The notes: generated from the letters alone by a model not told the origin. Numbered from the stretch's first letter, positions 37,342 to 46,085 are shown. The stretch: 64,000 bases of DNA from Hyphomicrobiales bacterium (GCA_900471925.1 UCGV01000011.1:1-64000); one strand, 5' to 3'. Made by a program: numbers and translations.

Positions 37342-38058
37342 ATGTCTTCCAGCCCAACGGCGAAACCGCCGGAAACCGGTTCCACCGAAAATCAGGAGGA
37401 GCGTATCAAACGCTTCCTCGCAACCGCTTCGCACGACCTGCAATCGCCGCTACGCCATATCGCGATGTATGCGGAAATGCTGCTCGACGAGCTTGAGCCG
37501 ACGCTGGACAGCGAACAGCTGCAGAGCCTGCGCACGATCATGGACAAGGCGCAGACCGCGCAGCGGCTGACCAAGGCTCTGATGGGCCTTGCCGGCACCA
37601 CGCCTCAAGTCACGATCGGCGAAATCAGCCTCGGCAATCTCGCGCAGGACGCCTGGAAACAGGCGCTCGAGGAATTTCCCGCCGGCGGCGCGACGCTCAC
37701 GGCGGAGGCACTGCCCGTCATCCGCAGTGATGCCGCGCTGCTAACCATCGTGCTGAAGCACCTCTTCTCCAATGCGCTTGCCTATCACGGCACTGCCGCA
37801 CCGCATGTGACCGTGACCGCGCGCCGGGAAGGTGCGGACTGGCGCATCACCGTTGCCGATAACGGCTGCGGTATCGAGCCGGCCCACCAGGGAAAGATCT
37901 TCGATGCCTTCTGGAAACTGCCGAAGGCAGGCAGCGTGCCCGGACCAGGATTGGGGCTGACGACGGTGCGCGACCTCGTCGGTGCGCTCGGCGGCGATAT
38001 CAGGCTCGAACACTCCGACGAGAGCGGCAGCCGGTTTGCTATCCGCCTGCCGGTCTAA
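37342..38058 (+). CDS. Soluble histidine kinase without a sensor domain
   Basis: This 238-residue protein is only a kinase core. The HisKA box is FLATASHDLQSPLRHIAMYA with phospho-acceptor histidine 31, and the ATPase domain has the N box (LKHLFSNALAYHG), G1 (VADNGCGIEPAHQGKIFDAF) and G2 (GLGLTTVRDLV). There is no membrane helix or sensor domain, so input must come from a partner. Its end converges with a receiver-domain gene 27 bases away. That gene and the nearby receivers are candidate partners. The HisKA box is of the phytochrome-kinase type. Confidence 0.9.
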   Translation: MSSSPTAKPPETGSTENQEERIKRFLATASHDLQSPLRHIAMYAEMLLDELEPTLDSEQLQSLRTIMDKAQTAQRLTKALMGLAGTTPQVTIGEISLGNLAQDAWKQALEEFPAGGATLTAEALPVIRSDAALLTIVLKHLFSNALAYHGTAAPHVTVTARREGADWRITVADNGCGIEPAHQGKIFDAFWKLPKAGSVPGPGLGLTTVRDLVGALGGDIRLEHSDESGSRFAIRLPV

Positions 38059-38084
38059 TCGGCCAGCCTCGCCAATTTTCCGCA

Positions 38085-38543
38085 TCAGACACTGTAGTCG
38101 TCCTTCCAGAAATCCGGCACGTCGTAGGTCACGTATTCGCGGATGATGTGCTGGAGCGTCTGCACATCGATCTCATCTTTACCGATGCGGAAATCCACGC
38201 CGTAATCGAGGAATTCCTGGAAATAGTTGCCGGAGATATCCGTCGAAACCACGCCGATCGGGCCAGTATAGCCGATGCCTCTCAGTTCCGGCACCGTCTC
38301 GCGAAAATCGGCGTTCGGCAGCAGCCTGTTGTCGAGAAGGATGAGATCGAAGCGGGCAGCCTTGATCTTGTCCAGCGCATCGCCGATCGACTGGGAATAT
38401 TCGACATCGACGCGCGGCTCGGAGAGATCGGCGATCTTCTTCTTGAGCGAGCGGAATTCGATGAATTCGTCATCGACGAACAAAACCTTCACCGCGTTCC
38501 TGCGCATTGCTTCCGCACTCATCGTTTCATTTTCCCCCGACAT
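38085..38543 (-). CDS. Stand-alone receiver protein
   Basis: This 152-residue protein is one receiver domain with a short tail. It has D24/D25 in LFVDDEFIEF, phospho-acceptor D71 in LILLDNRL, a serine/threonine in VVSTD and lysine in RIGKDEID. The usual proline-glycine loop after the acceptor is replaced by LLPNADF, so it is divergent. A second start (ATG at 38522) has the better GGGGGA ribosome site. It lies ten bases downstream of the LuxR-type gene and is probably cotranscribed. Confidence 0.88.
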   Translation of the reverse strand: MSGENETMSAEAMRRNAVKVLFVDDEFIEFRSLKKKIADLSEPRVDVEYSQSIGDALDKIKAARFDLILLDNRLLPNADFRETVPELRGIGYTGPIGVVSTDISGNYFQEFLDYGVDFRIGKDEIDVQTLQHIIREYVTYDVPDFWKDDYSV

Positions 38544-38552
38544 GAAACCCGC

Positions 38553-39257
38553 TCACGAAACCAAGCCGTTTCGCAATGCGATCGCCACCATATGAACGCG
38601 GTTGACGGCATCCAGTTTCCGAACTGCGGCGGTGATATGCGAATTGACCGTATGTTCCGAAAGGCCGAGGATAATGGCAATCTCTGCAGACGTCTTGCCT
38701 TCGCTCGTCCACCTGACGATTTCGGTTTCGCGCTGTGTGAGCCGACCGGACATTTCCTGGGTCAAGATTTCCTCATACAGCTTGTCGAATATGCGCATGG
38801 CATCGAGCAAGACGTCCGCCACCTCTCCCTGGTCGGGTTCCAGGCGCTGGCCGCTCAGCACCAGGCAGTAGCGGCGGCCTTCCGGCGTGAACAACGGAAT
38901 GAAAAGAAATGTCTTGCCATTGAACTCGTTGAAGACGAGGTCGGGCGGATGGCCCTCCACCGCCTGACTTTTTCCGTGAACCGGCGTCGTCAAAAACTGC
39001 GCGGTGCGCGCCTTGGAGGTTCCGAGAGCCTCCTTCAGTGTCTTGGCAAAGAGGCTCATGCGCCGTTCGGCGACATTGGTGATGACGATATCGCGTTCGC
39101 CGAAAGGCGCTGACGTCTCGGAAATACGCGCCAGCGCGAAATGGTCGAAATTATAATGCTGGGCGGCCGCCTTCAGCAGCCGAAAGAAATCGGTGCGATT
39201 GATAGCCCGGCTAAGTTCCGGACCTGCATGAAAAGGGACTGCGGCAGCACTGGTCAT
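38553..39257 (-). CDS. VisN-like LuxR-family transcriptional regulator
   Basis: This regulator (about 234 residues from the ATG at 39257; a GTG two codons earlier is possible) has an N-terminal sensor domain like that of VisN/VisR and a C-terminal helix-turn-helix (LTQRETEIVRWTSEGKTSAE, IAIILGLSEHTVNSHITAAV). The DNA-binding part resembles VisN in this window closely (EGKTS-EIA-ILG pattern). A purine-rich GGAGGAGGAAG lies upstream. It is followed by a receiver gene, so it may be the output of this signalling island. It is not a typical quorum-sensing LuxR with a nearby luxI. Confidence 0.88.
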   Translation of the reverse strand: MTSAAAVPFHAGPELSRAINRTDFFRLLKAAAQHYNFDHFALARISETSAPFGERDIVITNVAERRMSLFAKTLKEALGTSKARTAQFLTTPVHGKSQAVEGHPPDLVFNEFNGKTFLFIPLFTPEGRRYCLVLSGQRLEPDQGEVADVLLDAMRIFDKLYEEILTQEMSGRLTQRETEIVRWTSEGKTSAEIAIILGLSEHTVNSHITAAVRKLDAVNRVHMVAIALRNGLVS

Positions 39258-39710
39258 TCCCACTCTTCCTCCTCCCCACTTTCCATCAGGCTGATCCCGA
39301 AATCTTGGGATATACGTCTTAAACGCGAGCAGCTACAAAAAATGCGGGACAGTTGATGATCGATAGCGAGAACGGGGACTTTTCGATATCACAGGCGGAA
39401 ATCATCAAACATCTCAACTACAGGTGATGCAAAGGCAGTTTACTCGAATAGTAGCTCTTACCTAGGTATCCCAATCTTTCTGCATTCAACATCCATGAAT
39501 GCAGAAGACAGTGCCAGCAGTAAGCGCGGGAGAGCCGTTCAGCCCATCCAGCTAAGGGGTTGGCTGAAGTTCGTGGCGGCGAACACGGGTCGGGCGGCTC
39601 TCCCAGCGCTTCTTTTCCTGCTGCTCTTCGTTGCATCTTGAGATGCACTGTCAGCCTTGTCAATTGTACATTGTCGCACCGCACGCGCACTCGGGCATGA
39701 CTTTCCGCAA
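39258..39710. other. Intergenic region with strong secondary-structure potential
   Basis: No convincing protein gene lies in these 450 bases. A 48-codon plus-strand frame (39495-39641) with a hydrophobic C-terminus has no ribosome site, and a 98-codon minus-strand frame has no family look. The part from 39477 to 39620 is a candidate RNA gene and is listed separately. A small hairpin TGCATC/GATGCA follows at 39632-39647. Confidence 0.5.
39477..39620. ncRNA. Candidate structured small RNA
   Basis: Three nested or adjacent perfect stems are packed in 140 bases. First, TTCTGCATTC/GAATGCAGAA (39478-39506, 9-base loop). Second, an outer stem of 14 pairs, AGCGC-GGGAGAGCC (39523-39536) with GGCTCTCCC-A-GCGCT (39596-39610), one base bulged. 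Third, inside it, CAGCC/GGCTG and GTTCG/CGAAC, which would make a three-way junction. On the plus strand the outer stem is followed by TCTTTTCC, which could be a terminator tail. On the minus strand a TTGACA box lies just upstream (near 39660). The strand is therefore undecided. I could not match it to a named RNA family. Confidence 0.4.
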
Positions 39711-40082
39711 TCAATGATTGCCGAGAATGGCGGCGAAATCCAGCGGCTTCTCCAGATAGAAATCCGCACCCGACGCAAGCGCGCGCTGCCGATCCTCCAT
39801 CGCATCCGAACCGCTGCAGATACCGAGCCGCATGGCGATGTATCGTGCATCCTGCCGCAGCCGGTGAACCAGCTCGCTGCCGCTGTCGAGCGGCATATAG
39901 AGATCGGCAATGAGAATATCCGGCAGGGTTCCAGCCCCCTCAAGACGCTTTTCGAGCGCCTCGAATGCGGCATCGGCCGTCGGGAAGCAGAATAGCTCGA
40001 CCTCTATCTGCTGTTTCTTCCTGATATAGTCGAGATAGAAGAGATCATCCCTGCTATCGTCGACGTAAAACAAGGTCGGCAT
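39711..40082 (-). CDS. Stand-alone receiver protein (Rcp1-like)
   Basis: This 123-residue receiver domain has D8/D9 in LFYVDDSRDD, phospho-acceptor D60 in ILIADLYMPLDSG, S90/S92 in the SGS segment, and K112 in LEKPLD. There is no output domain. It is divergent from the membrane histidine kinase at 40279, which is a natural partner. The gap to the kinase is about 200 bases. Confidence 0.88.
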   Translation of the reverse strand: MPTLFYVDDSRDDLFYLDYIRKKQQIEVELFCFPTADAAFEALEKRLEGAGTLPDILIADLYMPLDSGSELVHRLRQDARYIAMRLGICSGSDAMEDRQRALASGADFYLEKPLDFAAILGNH

Positions 40083-40278
40083 CTGGCACCGTCATTCGGA
40101 TATTATATCTGATGTCCTGCACTGTCCTTCTGCGAGACAGTAGCGCGACTTCACTAAAATTCGATATCGCTCATCAGCGATTTGCAGTCGAAAAGCTGCG
40201 AAGACGCAGCACGCTGCCTCTTGAGTATTCCGCGATTTCGGAAAAGATGGCTCGCCAACAGGGATAGGGGGAAGGTGC
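40083..40278. promoter_or_regulatory. Divergent region between receiver gene and PAS kinase
   Basis: This 196-base gap must contain promoters in both directions. Two small inverted repeats are visible: ACTGTC/GACAGT and ATCGCT/AGCGAT with a 4-base loop. No operator family is recognised. Confidence 0.4.
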
Positions 40279-42426
40279 GTGCAGGTGCGGGATACCACCG
40301 GGTCGGATCGGGACGAAACGGGAGGCGAGCGCTACCGCATGGTCGCAAGCATCATCGGCTACCTGCTGATCCTGCTCGGGCTGACGGCGCTGACCGGCTG
40401 GTTTCTGGAGATCGAGGTGATTATCTCGATCGTACCGGGCTTTCCATCGATGGCCTTCAATACCGCCATCTGCTTCGTGCTGTCGGGGATCGGCCTCGCG
40501 ACGTCGATGCAGATCGGCAAACGCTTTAATACGGCTACCGTCATCGCGTCCGGCCTTGCCGTCGCCTTTTCCGCCGCACGCCTCACGGAAATTATCACGC
40601 TCGGCCGCACCCTGCACAATGTCGACGTGTTCCTCACGCAGATATTGATCGATCCGACCTTTGCCGAACAGATCGGCGGCGGCATGGGGCCGAACACGGC
40701 GCTGATCTTCCTGATATCAAACCTCTCCATTCTCTACGGACAGTATGGCAAGCGCGTGCGCAGTCAGCTGGTGCAGGAGCTGACCAGCTATATCGCAATC
40801 ACGCTTGGGATGATCGCGCTTGCCGGATATATCACCCATGCCGAACAGGGGTACCGCTGGGGGCCCTATGCGGCGATGGCGCTGCATACGGCGATCGGCC
40901 TCGTGGCTTTCGGCGGCGGGCTGCTTGCGCGGTCTTGGTGGCTCCTGCCGTCCAGCAGACCGCAAATCCCGCTCTGGATACCAGCAACGATTTGCTTTAC
41001 CGGCCTGATCGTCGACCTCTATACGCCGCTCGGCGTGGCGAACGGCATTCTCTACGTGCCGCTAGTGCTGACCGCGCTCTGGTTTGGCAATCGCAACGCC
41101 CCGCTGTTCTTTGCCTTCGTCTGCACCGTGCTGATCCTGCTCGGCTTTTTCGCCGTCGATCTGGCGCCTGATGATTACTGGCGAGAGGCCGCCAACCGCT
41201 CGATCACCACGGCGACACTCTGGCTGGTCGCCATCTTCGTCTTCTATTTCATGCGAAACAGCCAGCACCTGGAGACAGAGCGAATCCGTTTCAGCGCGCT
41301 GGTGCGCAATACGCCTGATGCCGTAATCACCATCGACGAGATCGGTCAGATCAGAAGTTTCAACCCTGCTGCCGAAAGCATGTTCGGCTACACGCCGCAG
41401 GAAGCGATCGGCAACAATATCAAGATGCTGATGCCGGAACCCTATCATTCCGAGCACGATGGCTATCTCGGCAATTATCGCCGCACCGGCGAAGAACGCA
41501 TCATCGGCACGACACGCATGGTGTCCGGCCGGCGCAAGAGCGGTGTGGTCTTCCCGCTCGATCTGTCGATCAGCGCGGTCGTGACCGATGCGGGAAAGAC
41601 TTTTGTCGGCATCGTGCGCGATATCAGCGAGCGAGTGAGGCAGGAAGAGCGCGTGAAGACGACGCTCAGCCAGCTCGAGGAATATACGGCAGATCTCGAG
41701 CGCTCGAACCACGATCTCGACGAATTCGCCTATATCGCTTCGCACGATCTGAAGGAGCCGTTGCGCGGCTTGCACAATCATTCCCGCTTCCTGCTGGAAG
41801 ACTATGAGGATAAGCTCGACGAAGACGGTGTTCGGCGGCTGAACCGCCTGGTGCGGCTAAGCCAGCGCATGGAAAAGCTGGTCAACGACCTCCTCTATTT
41901 CTCACGCATCGGCCGCCAGCAGCTTGCCGTAAAGCGCACCGATATCGGCGCAGTCGTGCGCGATGTCGTCTCCACCATGGAGCTCATGCTGGAGGAGCGG
42001 AACGCCAAGGTGGTGACCGATGGTGTGTTGCCGGAGGTCGTGTGCGATGCGCCGCGGCTGACCGAGGTGTTCCGCAACCTCGTCACCAATGCCATCAAAT
42101 ACAACGACAAACCTGTGCCGCTCGTCAGCATCGGCTATCTGGAACGCTATATCGGCAAGGACGGGACGATGGCCCGCAATGTCTTTTACGTGAAGGATAA
42201 CGGCAAGGGCATACCCCAAGAATTCTACGAGGATATTTTCCGCATTTTCAAACGCCTCGAAAAATCGCAGGATTCGGACGACGGCACCGGTGCGGGACTC
42301 ACTTTCGTGCGCAAGATCATCGGGCGTCACAATGGTGAGATATGGCTGGAGTCCGAAGTCGGCGTCGGCACGACATTCTATTTTACATTGGGCAGGAAGC
42401 GCGAGGGGCAGAATGCAGCAGCGTGA
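40279..42426 (+). CDS. Membrane PAS-domain histidine kinase
   Basis: This 715-residue kinase begins at a GTG with a purine-rich GGGGGAAGG upstream. The first 330 residues form about eight to ten membrane helices of the MASE kind, with no large outside loop. A PAS domain follows (LVRNTPDAVITIDEIGQIRS, FNPAAESMFGYTPQEAIGNN), similar to the FixL PAS but heme binding cannot be claimed. Next come a coiled linker, a phytochrome-type HisKA box (YIASHDLKEPLRGLHNHSRF) and a HATPase domain (VKDNGKGIPQEFYEDIFRIF). The next gene, a receiver, overlaps its end by 14 bases. Confidence 0.92.
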   Translation: MQVRDTTGSDRDETGGERYRMVASIIGYLLILLGLTALTGWFLEIEVIISIVPGFPSMAFNTAICFVLSGIGLATSMQIGKRFNTATVIASGLAVAFSAARLTEIITLGRTLHNVDVFLTQILIDPTFAEQIGGGMGPNTALIFLISNLSILYGQYGKRVRSQLVQELTSYIAITLGMIALAGYITHAEQGYRWGPYAAMALHTAIGLVAFGGGLLARSWWLLPSSRPQIPLWIPATICFTGLIVDLYTPLGVANGILYVPLVLTALWFGNRNAPLFFAFVCTVLILLGFFAVDLAPDDYWREAANRSITTATLWLVAIFVFYFMRNSQHLETERIRFSALVRNTPDAVITIDEIGQIRSFNPAAESMFGYTPQEAIGNNIKMLMPEPYHSEHDGYLGNYRRTGEERIIGTTRMVSGRRKSGVVFPLDLSISAVVTDAGKTFVGIVRDISERVRQEERVKTTLSQLEEYTADLERSNHDLDEFAYIASHDLKEPLRGLHNHSRFLLEDYEDKLDEDGVRRLNRLVRLSQRMEKLVNDLLYFSRIGRQQLAVKRTDIGAVVRDVVSTMELMLEERNAKVVTDGVLPEVVCDAPRLTEVFRNLVTNAIKYNDKPVPLVSIGYLERYIGKDGTMARNVFYVKDNGKGIPQEFYEDIFRIFKRLEKSQDSDDGTGAGLTFVRKIIGRHNGEIWLESEVGVGTTFYFTLGRKREGQNAAA

Positions 42427-42838
42427 CACGCAACCGATCCTCATCGTCGAGGACAGCGAAGACGATTTCGAAGCGACGATGCGCGCCTTCAAACGCACAA
42501 ACCTGCGCAATCCGATCCGCTGGGCCGCATCCGGCCAGGAAGCGCTGGACGTGCTCGCCACCATGACGCAGAGGCCGGGCTTGATCCTGCTCGACCTCAA
42601 TATGCCGGGTCTTGACGGGCGCAAGACGCTGGAAGCGATCAAGTCCAACGCGCAATGGCGCAAGATCCCGGTCGTTATCCTGACGACATCTGATGACGAG
42701 CGCGACATCGAAGGCTGTTATGCGCTCGGCGCCAACACCTATGTACAGAAGCCTGTCGATCTCGACGGCTTGTTTGCCGCGATCCAGCGGCTGAAGGAAT
42801 ATTGGTTCGAAATCGCGATCCTGCCTCAAGAGGACTGA
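42413..42838 (+). CDS. Stand-alone receiver protein (Rcp1-like)
   Basis: The ATG at 42413 gives 141 residues and overlaps the kinase end by 14 bases, so the two are translated together. The receiver has E13/D14 in ILIVEDSEDDFE, phospho-acceptor D61 in ILLDLNMPGLDGRKTLEAIK, two threonines in VVILTTSDD and lysine in YVQKPVD. This is the pattern of Rcp1, the partner of phytochrome-type kinases, and it is the likely target of the PAS kinase upstream. Confidence 0.92.
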   Translation: MQQRDTQPILIVEDSEDDFEATMRAFKRTNLRNPIRWAASGQEALDVLATMTQRPGLILLDLNMPGLDGRKTLEAIKSNAQWRKIPVVILTTSDDERDIEGCYALGANTYVQKPVDLDGLFAAIQRLKEYWFEIAILPQED

Positions 42839-42841
42839 CGT

Positions 42842-44437
42842 TTGGCGGAAGACTGCAGCGTTCTCATCATCGACGACAGTATCGACGACCGGGAATTCTA
42901 TCGCCGCATGCTCAGGCGCGTCTCGGGCACGAATTATACTGTCATCGAGGCGGAAAGCGGCGAGCAGGGCCTTGCGCTCAATCTCCAGAAGCGCCCTCAC
43001 TGCATCCTGCTCGATTATTCGCTTCCCGGCCGGGACGGGCTCGGCGTGCTGTCGGAAATCCTCGAACAGGATGCGAGCGCCAATGTCGTGATGTTGACCG
43101 GCCAGGGCAACGAAACTGTGGCCGTCGAAGTGATGAAGAGCGGCGCGCGCGATTACCTCACCAAGGATTCGCTTTCGCCGGAAACACTGCACCGCTGCAT
43201 CCAGAGCGCGCTCATGCATGGTGCGCTGGAGGCCAAGCTGGAGCAGAAGCGGCAATCGCTCGAAATCTTCACGCGGGCCATGGCGCATGATCTCAAGGAG
43301 CCGCTGCGGACGATCAAATCCTTCAGCCGTATCCTGCACGGCTCCGCCGATCTGCCGACGGAAGACCGGGAACTGCTCGACTATATCCTGAGTGCAGCCG
43401 ACCATATGGAAGACCTGATCGTCAAGGTTTCTGGTTTCACGCGGCTTGAAGTTTCAAGCGAGCTGGAACTGAAGCCAGTGTCGCTCTCGGCGGTGCTCGA
43501 TCAGGTGGAGCATAATCTGCACCAGCAGATCGAAAGCCGGCAGGCGATCATCGTTCGCGGGAAACTGCCGGAAGTGATGGGCGATGCGACGCTGCTTACC
43601 CAGCTTCTGCAAAATCTCATTTCCAATGCGATCCGCTATTGCGAAGACGCCGTTCCGGAAGTCAGGATTTCGGCCGTCGAAGATAACGGTACCTGCCGAC
43701 TGACGGTCGGCGACAACGGGCCGGGGATCGATCCCGAACATCGCGAGTTGATCTTCCAGCCGTTCAAGCGCCTCGTCGGCCGTGGCATCGAAGGTACCGG
43801 CCTCGGGCTTGCGATCTGCCGGCGCATTGCGCAGCTGCATGGCGGCTCCATCTGGTGCGAGGCCAGGGCCGGCCGAGGCGCGACCTTCCTTTTCGAAGTG
43901 CCGCTCTCCCGGACGGCAGGCGAACGACCTGATGTCAGCGAACCACCGCAAACGGTGAAGGCCGTCGACCCGGCGAGCGAAAGCAGCGGCCGGCTGGCCG
44001 AAGTGCTTCTGGTGGAAGACAGCCCGGCCGATATCCAGCTTCTGAAAATCAAGCTGATGCGGCGCGAGAAGGTGAGCTTCAACCTGCATGTGGCGACGAA
44101 CGGGCGTGAGGCGATGCGGCTGCTGGAACAGCGGGCCGGCATTGCCGACGAGCCCCAGATCGATCTGATGCTACTCGACATCAACATGCCGATCATGGAC
44201 GGTTTCGAGGTGCTGCATGCGCTTTCCGCCGACGCGCGGCTGAACCGGATTCCAGTCTGCGTACTCAGTACATCGAGCGATGAAAGCGACATGCAGAGGG
44301 CTAGGGATCTCGGCGCTCTCGCCTACATGGTCAAGCCGCCGACACTGCAGCAACTCGAGGAAGCACTTGAAGATGTGGACACGCTGGAACTGCTGCCGCG
44401 TGGTGACGCACTTGTGCTTTTTGCGGAACAAAACTAG
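42842..44437 (+). CDS. Hybrid REC-kinase-REC signalling protein
   Basis: This 531-residue protein starts at a TTG three bases after the previous gene. It has an N-terminal receiver (D11/D12, phospho-acceptor D58 in ILLDYSLPGRDG), a HisKA domain (FTRAMAHDLKEPLRTIKSFS, phospho-acceptor histidine 149), an ATPase domain (VGDNGPGIDPEHRELIFQPF, GTGLGLAICRRI) and a C-terminal receiver (VLLVEDSPADIQ, LMLLDINMPIMDGFEVLHAL). No membrane helix is present. It can receive phosphate from another kinase and pass it on, so it looks like an integrator in the same pathway as the PAS kinase. Confidence 0.92.
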   Translation: MAEDCSVLIIDDSIDDREFYRRMLRRVSGTNYTVIEAESGEQGLALNLQKRPHCILLDYSLPGRDGLGVLSEILEQDASANVVMLTGQGNETVAVEVMKSGARDYLTKDSLSPETLHRCIQSALMHGALEAKLEQKRQSLEIFTRAMAHDLKEPLRTIKSFSRILHGSADLPTEDRELLDYILSAADHMEDLIVKVSGFTRLEVSSELELKPVSLSAVLDQVEHNLHQQIESRQAIIVRGKLPEVMGDATLLTQLLQNLISNAIRYCEDAVPEVRISAVEDNGTCRLTVGDNGPGIDPEHRELIFQPFKRLVGRGIEGTGLGLAICRRIAQLHGGSIWCEARAGRGATFLFEVPLSRTAGERPDVSEPPQTVKAVDPASESSGRLAEVLLVEDSPADIQLLKIKLMRREKVSFNLHVATNGREAMRLLEQRAGIADEPQIDLMLLDINMPIMDGFEVLHALSADARLNRIPVCVLSTSSDESDMQRARDLGALAYMVKPPTLQQLEEALEDVDTLELLPRGDALVLFAEQN

Positions 44438-44458
44438 GAAAACATCATTGGCAACGGT

Positions 44459-46084
44459 ATGACGCTCGCAACAACACTCATACTCGCGCTCCTGGCCTCG
44501 CCTCTTCAATTCGGGCTTTCATCTATGGCTTCAGGCATACACCATATCACGCTGATCACCCGCAAGGTGCAGGCGAATGTGGACTTCTACGCCGGATTCC
44601 TCGGCATGCGGCTCGTCAAGCAGACGGCCGGTTTCGAGGATGCGACGCAGCTTCACCTCTTCTATGGCGATGCCCAGGGCACGCCGGGATCGCTCGTGAC
44701 CTTCCTCGTCTGGGAAGACGGTGCCCCCGGCCGCGCCGGTTATGGCCAGATCAGCGAAATGTCGCTGGCGATCGACCCATCCAGCATCGGCTACTGGCTG
44801 ACGCGCGCCATGCGCTTCGGCTTCCGCTCGGAGGGCCCGGCCGATGAATTCGGCGAGCCGGTGCTGCGGCTGAAGGATCCCGATAATGTCATCGTCAAGC
44901 TTGCCGGCGCCAAGGATCTGAAATCGCCAGCCGCCTGGGACGGTGCCGACGTGCCCGTCGAACATGCCGTGCAGCGCGTGCGCGGCGCGACCATGCTGAC
45001 AGAGAAACCAACCGAAAGCCGTCATTTCATCGAGAGCCATTTCGGCTACCGCTTCCAGGCCAATCGCGGCACGATCGACCGTCTGGTGTCGCAGTCGGGC
45101 GATACTATCGACGTTCGCGATGCGCGCGGCTTCTGGTCCGGTGCGCCGGGCACAGGTACGGTCGATCATGTCGCCTTCCGCGCCGATGACGATGCGGCGG
45201 TGCTTTCGGTTCACAAGGCGCTTGAGCAGGAAGGTGCTTCGGCGACCAATCTGCACGACCGCAAATATTTCCGCTCGCTTTACGCACGCGAGCCCGGCGG
45301 CACGCTGATCGAGCTTGCCACCAATCAGCCGGGCATGCTGGTGGACGAGCCGCAGGCGACGCTTGGCACCAAGCTCTTCATTCCGCCGAAGGAATCGATC
45401 ACCAGTCTCGACAATCTGCAGGTCGTGCTGCCGCAGTTTTCCATGCCGGGACAGCCGCGCATCAACTATCGCGATCTGCCCTTCGTCCACCGCTTCTACA
45501 CGCCACCGGACCCAGACGGCAGCGTCTTTGTCCTGTTGCACGGGTCCGGCGGCAACGAAACGACGCTGATGCCGCTCCTGCACAAGGTGGCGCCGCGCGC
45601 GACGCTTCTGGGTGTGCGCGGACGCGCGACCGAGGAAGGCTTCCCGCGCTGGTACAAGCGCATCACGCCTTTCTCCTTCGACCAGGACGACATCAAGAAC
45701 GAAGCCGAAGCCTTTGCCGCCTTCATCGAGGGCGCAGTCAAATCCTACGGCCTCGATCCGAAAAAAGTCGTCTATGTCGGCTATTCGAACGGTGCGAACC
45801 TTTTGAACTCGCTGCTCTACCTGCATCCCAACCTCGTCCACAAGGCCGTGCTGCTGCGTTCTATGCCAGTGCTCAGTGCCTATCCCCATGCGGACCTGAA
45901 GGGCACGGACCTGCTGGTCATCAGCGGCAAGATGGATGCCTACGGCAAATATGCGGGCGAACTGGAGGAGCGGCTGAAGACCTCGGGCGCCACGGTCGAT
46001 TCCGACGTGCTGCCCGGCGGCCACGATCTCGGGGATGCGGATGTGCCGGTCATTCAGAAATGGCTGTTGCAGGAAAGCAAATAG
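44459..46084 (+). CDS. Fused VOC dioxygenase and alpha/beta-hydrolase (MhqO-MhqD-like)
   Basis: This 541-residue protein joins two enzymes. Residues about 23-310 are a two-module VOC fold like ring-cleaving dioxygenases of the MhqO/LinE type, with metal ligands expected in GIHHITLITRK, VDHVAFRADDD and GGTLIELATNQ. Residues about 325-541 are an esterase/phospholipase-like hydrolase with VLLHGSGGNE, nucleophile serine in GYSNGANLL, an aspartate in SGKMDAYGKY and a histidine in GGHDLGDADV. In Bacillus these are separate genes (mhqO, mhqD) for quinone resistance. The start is uncertain: the ATG at 44525 gives MASGIHHITL and may be the real one. Confidence 0.88.
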   Translation: MTLATTLILALLASPLQFGLSSMASGIHHITLITRKVQANVDFYAGFLGMRLVKQTAGFEDATQLHLFYGDAQGTPGSLVTFLVWEDGAPGRAGYGQISEMSLAIDPSSIGYWLTRAMRFGFRSEGPADEFGEPVLRLKDPDNVIVKLAGAKDLKSPAAWDGADVPVEHAVQRVRGATMLTEKPTESRHFIESHFGYRFQANRGTIDRLVSQSGDTIDVRDARGFWSGAPGTGTVDHVAFRADDDAAVLSVHKALEQEGASATNLHDRKYFRSLYAREPGGTLIELATNQPGMLVDEPQATLGTKLFIPPKESITSLDNLQVVLPQFSMPGQPRINYRDLPFVHRFYTPPDPDGSVFVLLHGSGGNETTLMPLLHKVAPRATLLGVRGRATEEGFPRWYKRITPFSFDQDDIKNEAEAFAAFIEGAVKSYGLDPKKVVYVGYSNGANLLNSLLYLHPNLVHKAVLLRSMPVLSAYPHADLKGTDLLVISGKMDAYGKYAGELEERLKTSGATVDSDVLPGGHDLGDADVPVIQKWLLQESK

Positions 46085-46085
46085 G

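Noticed and set aside
39495..39641. Plus-strand 48-codon frame with a hydrophobic C-terminus
   Set aside because: No ribosome site is visible and its start lies in the loop of a perfect hairpin. It cannot be fully excluded.
39418..39714. Minus-strand open frame of 98 codons after the receiver gene at 39711
   Set aside because: It starts at a TTG, shows no domain, and runs antisense through the highly structured region, which explains its odd composition better as RNA structure.
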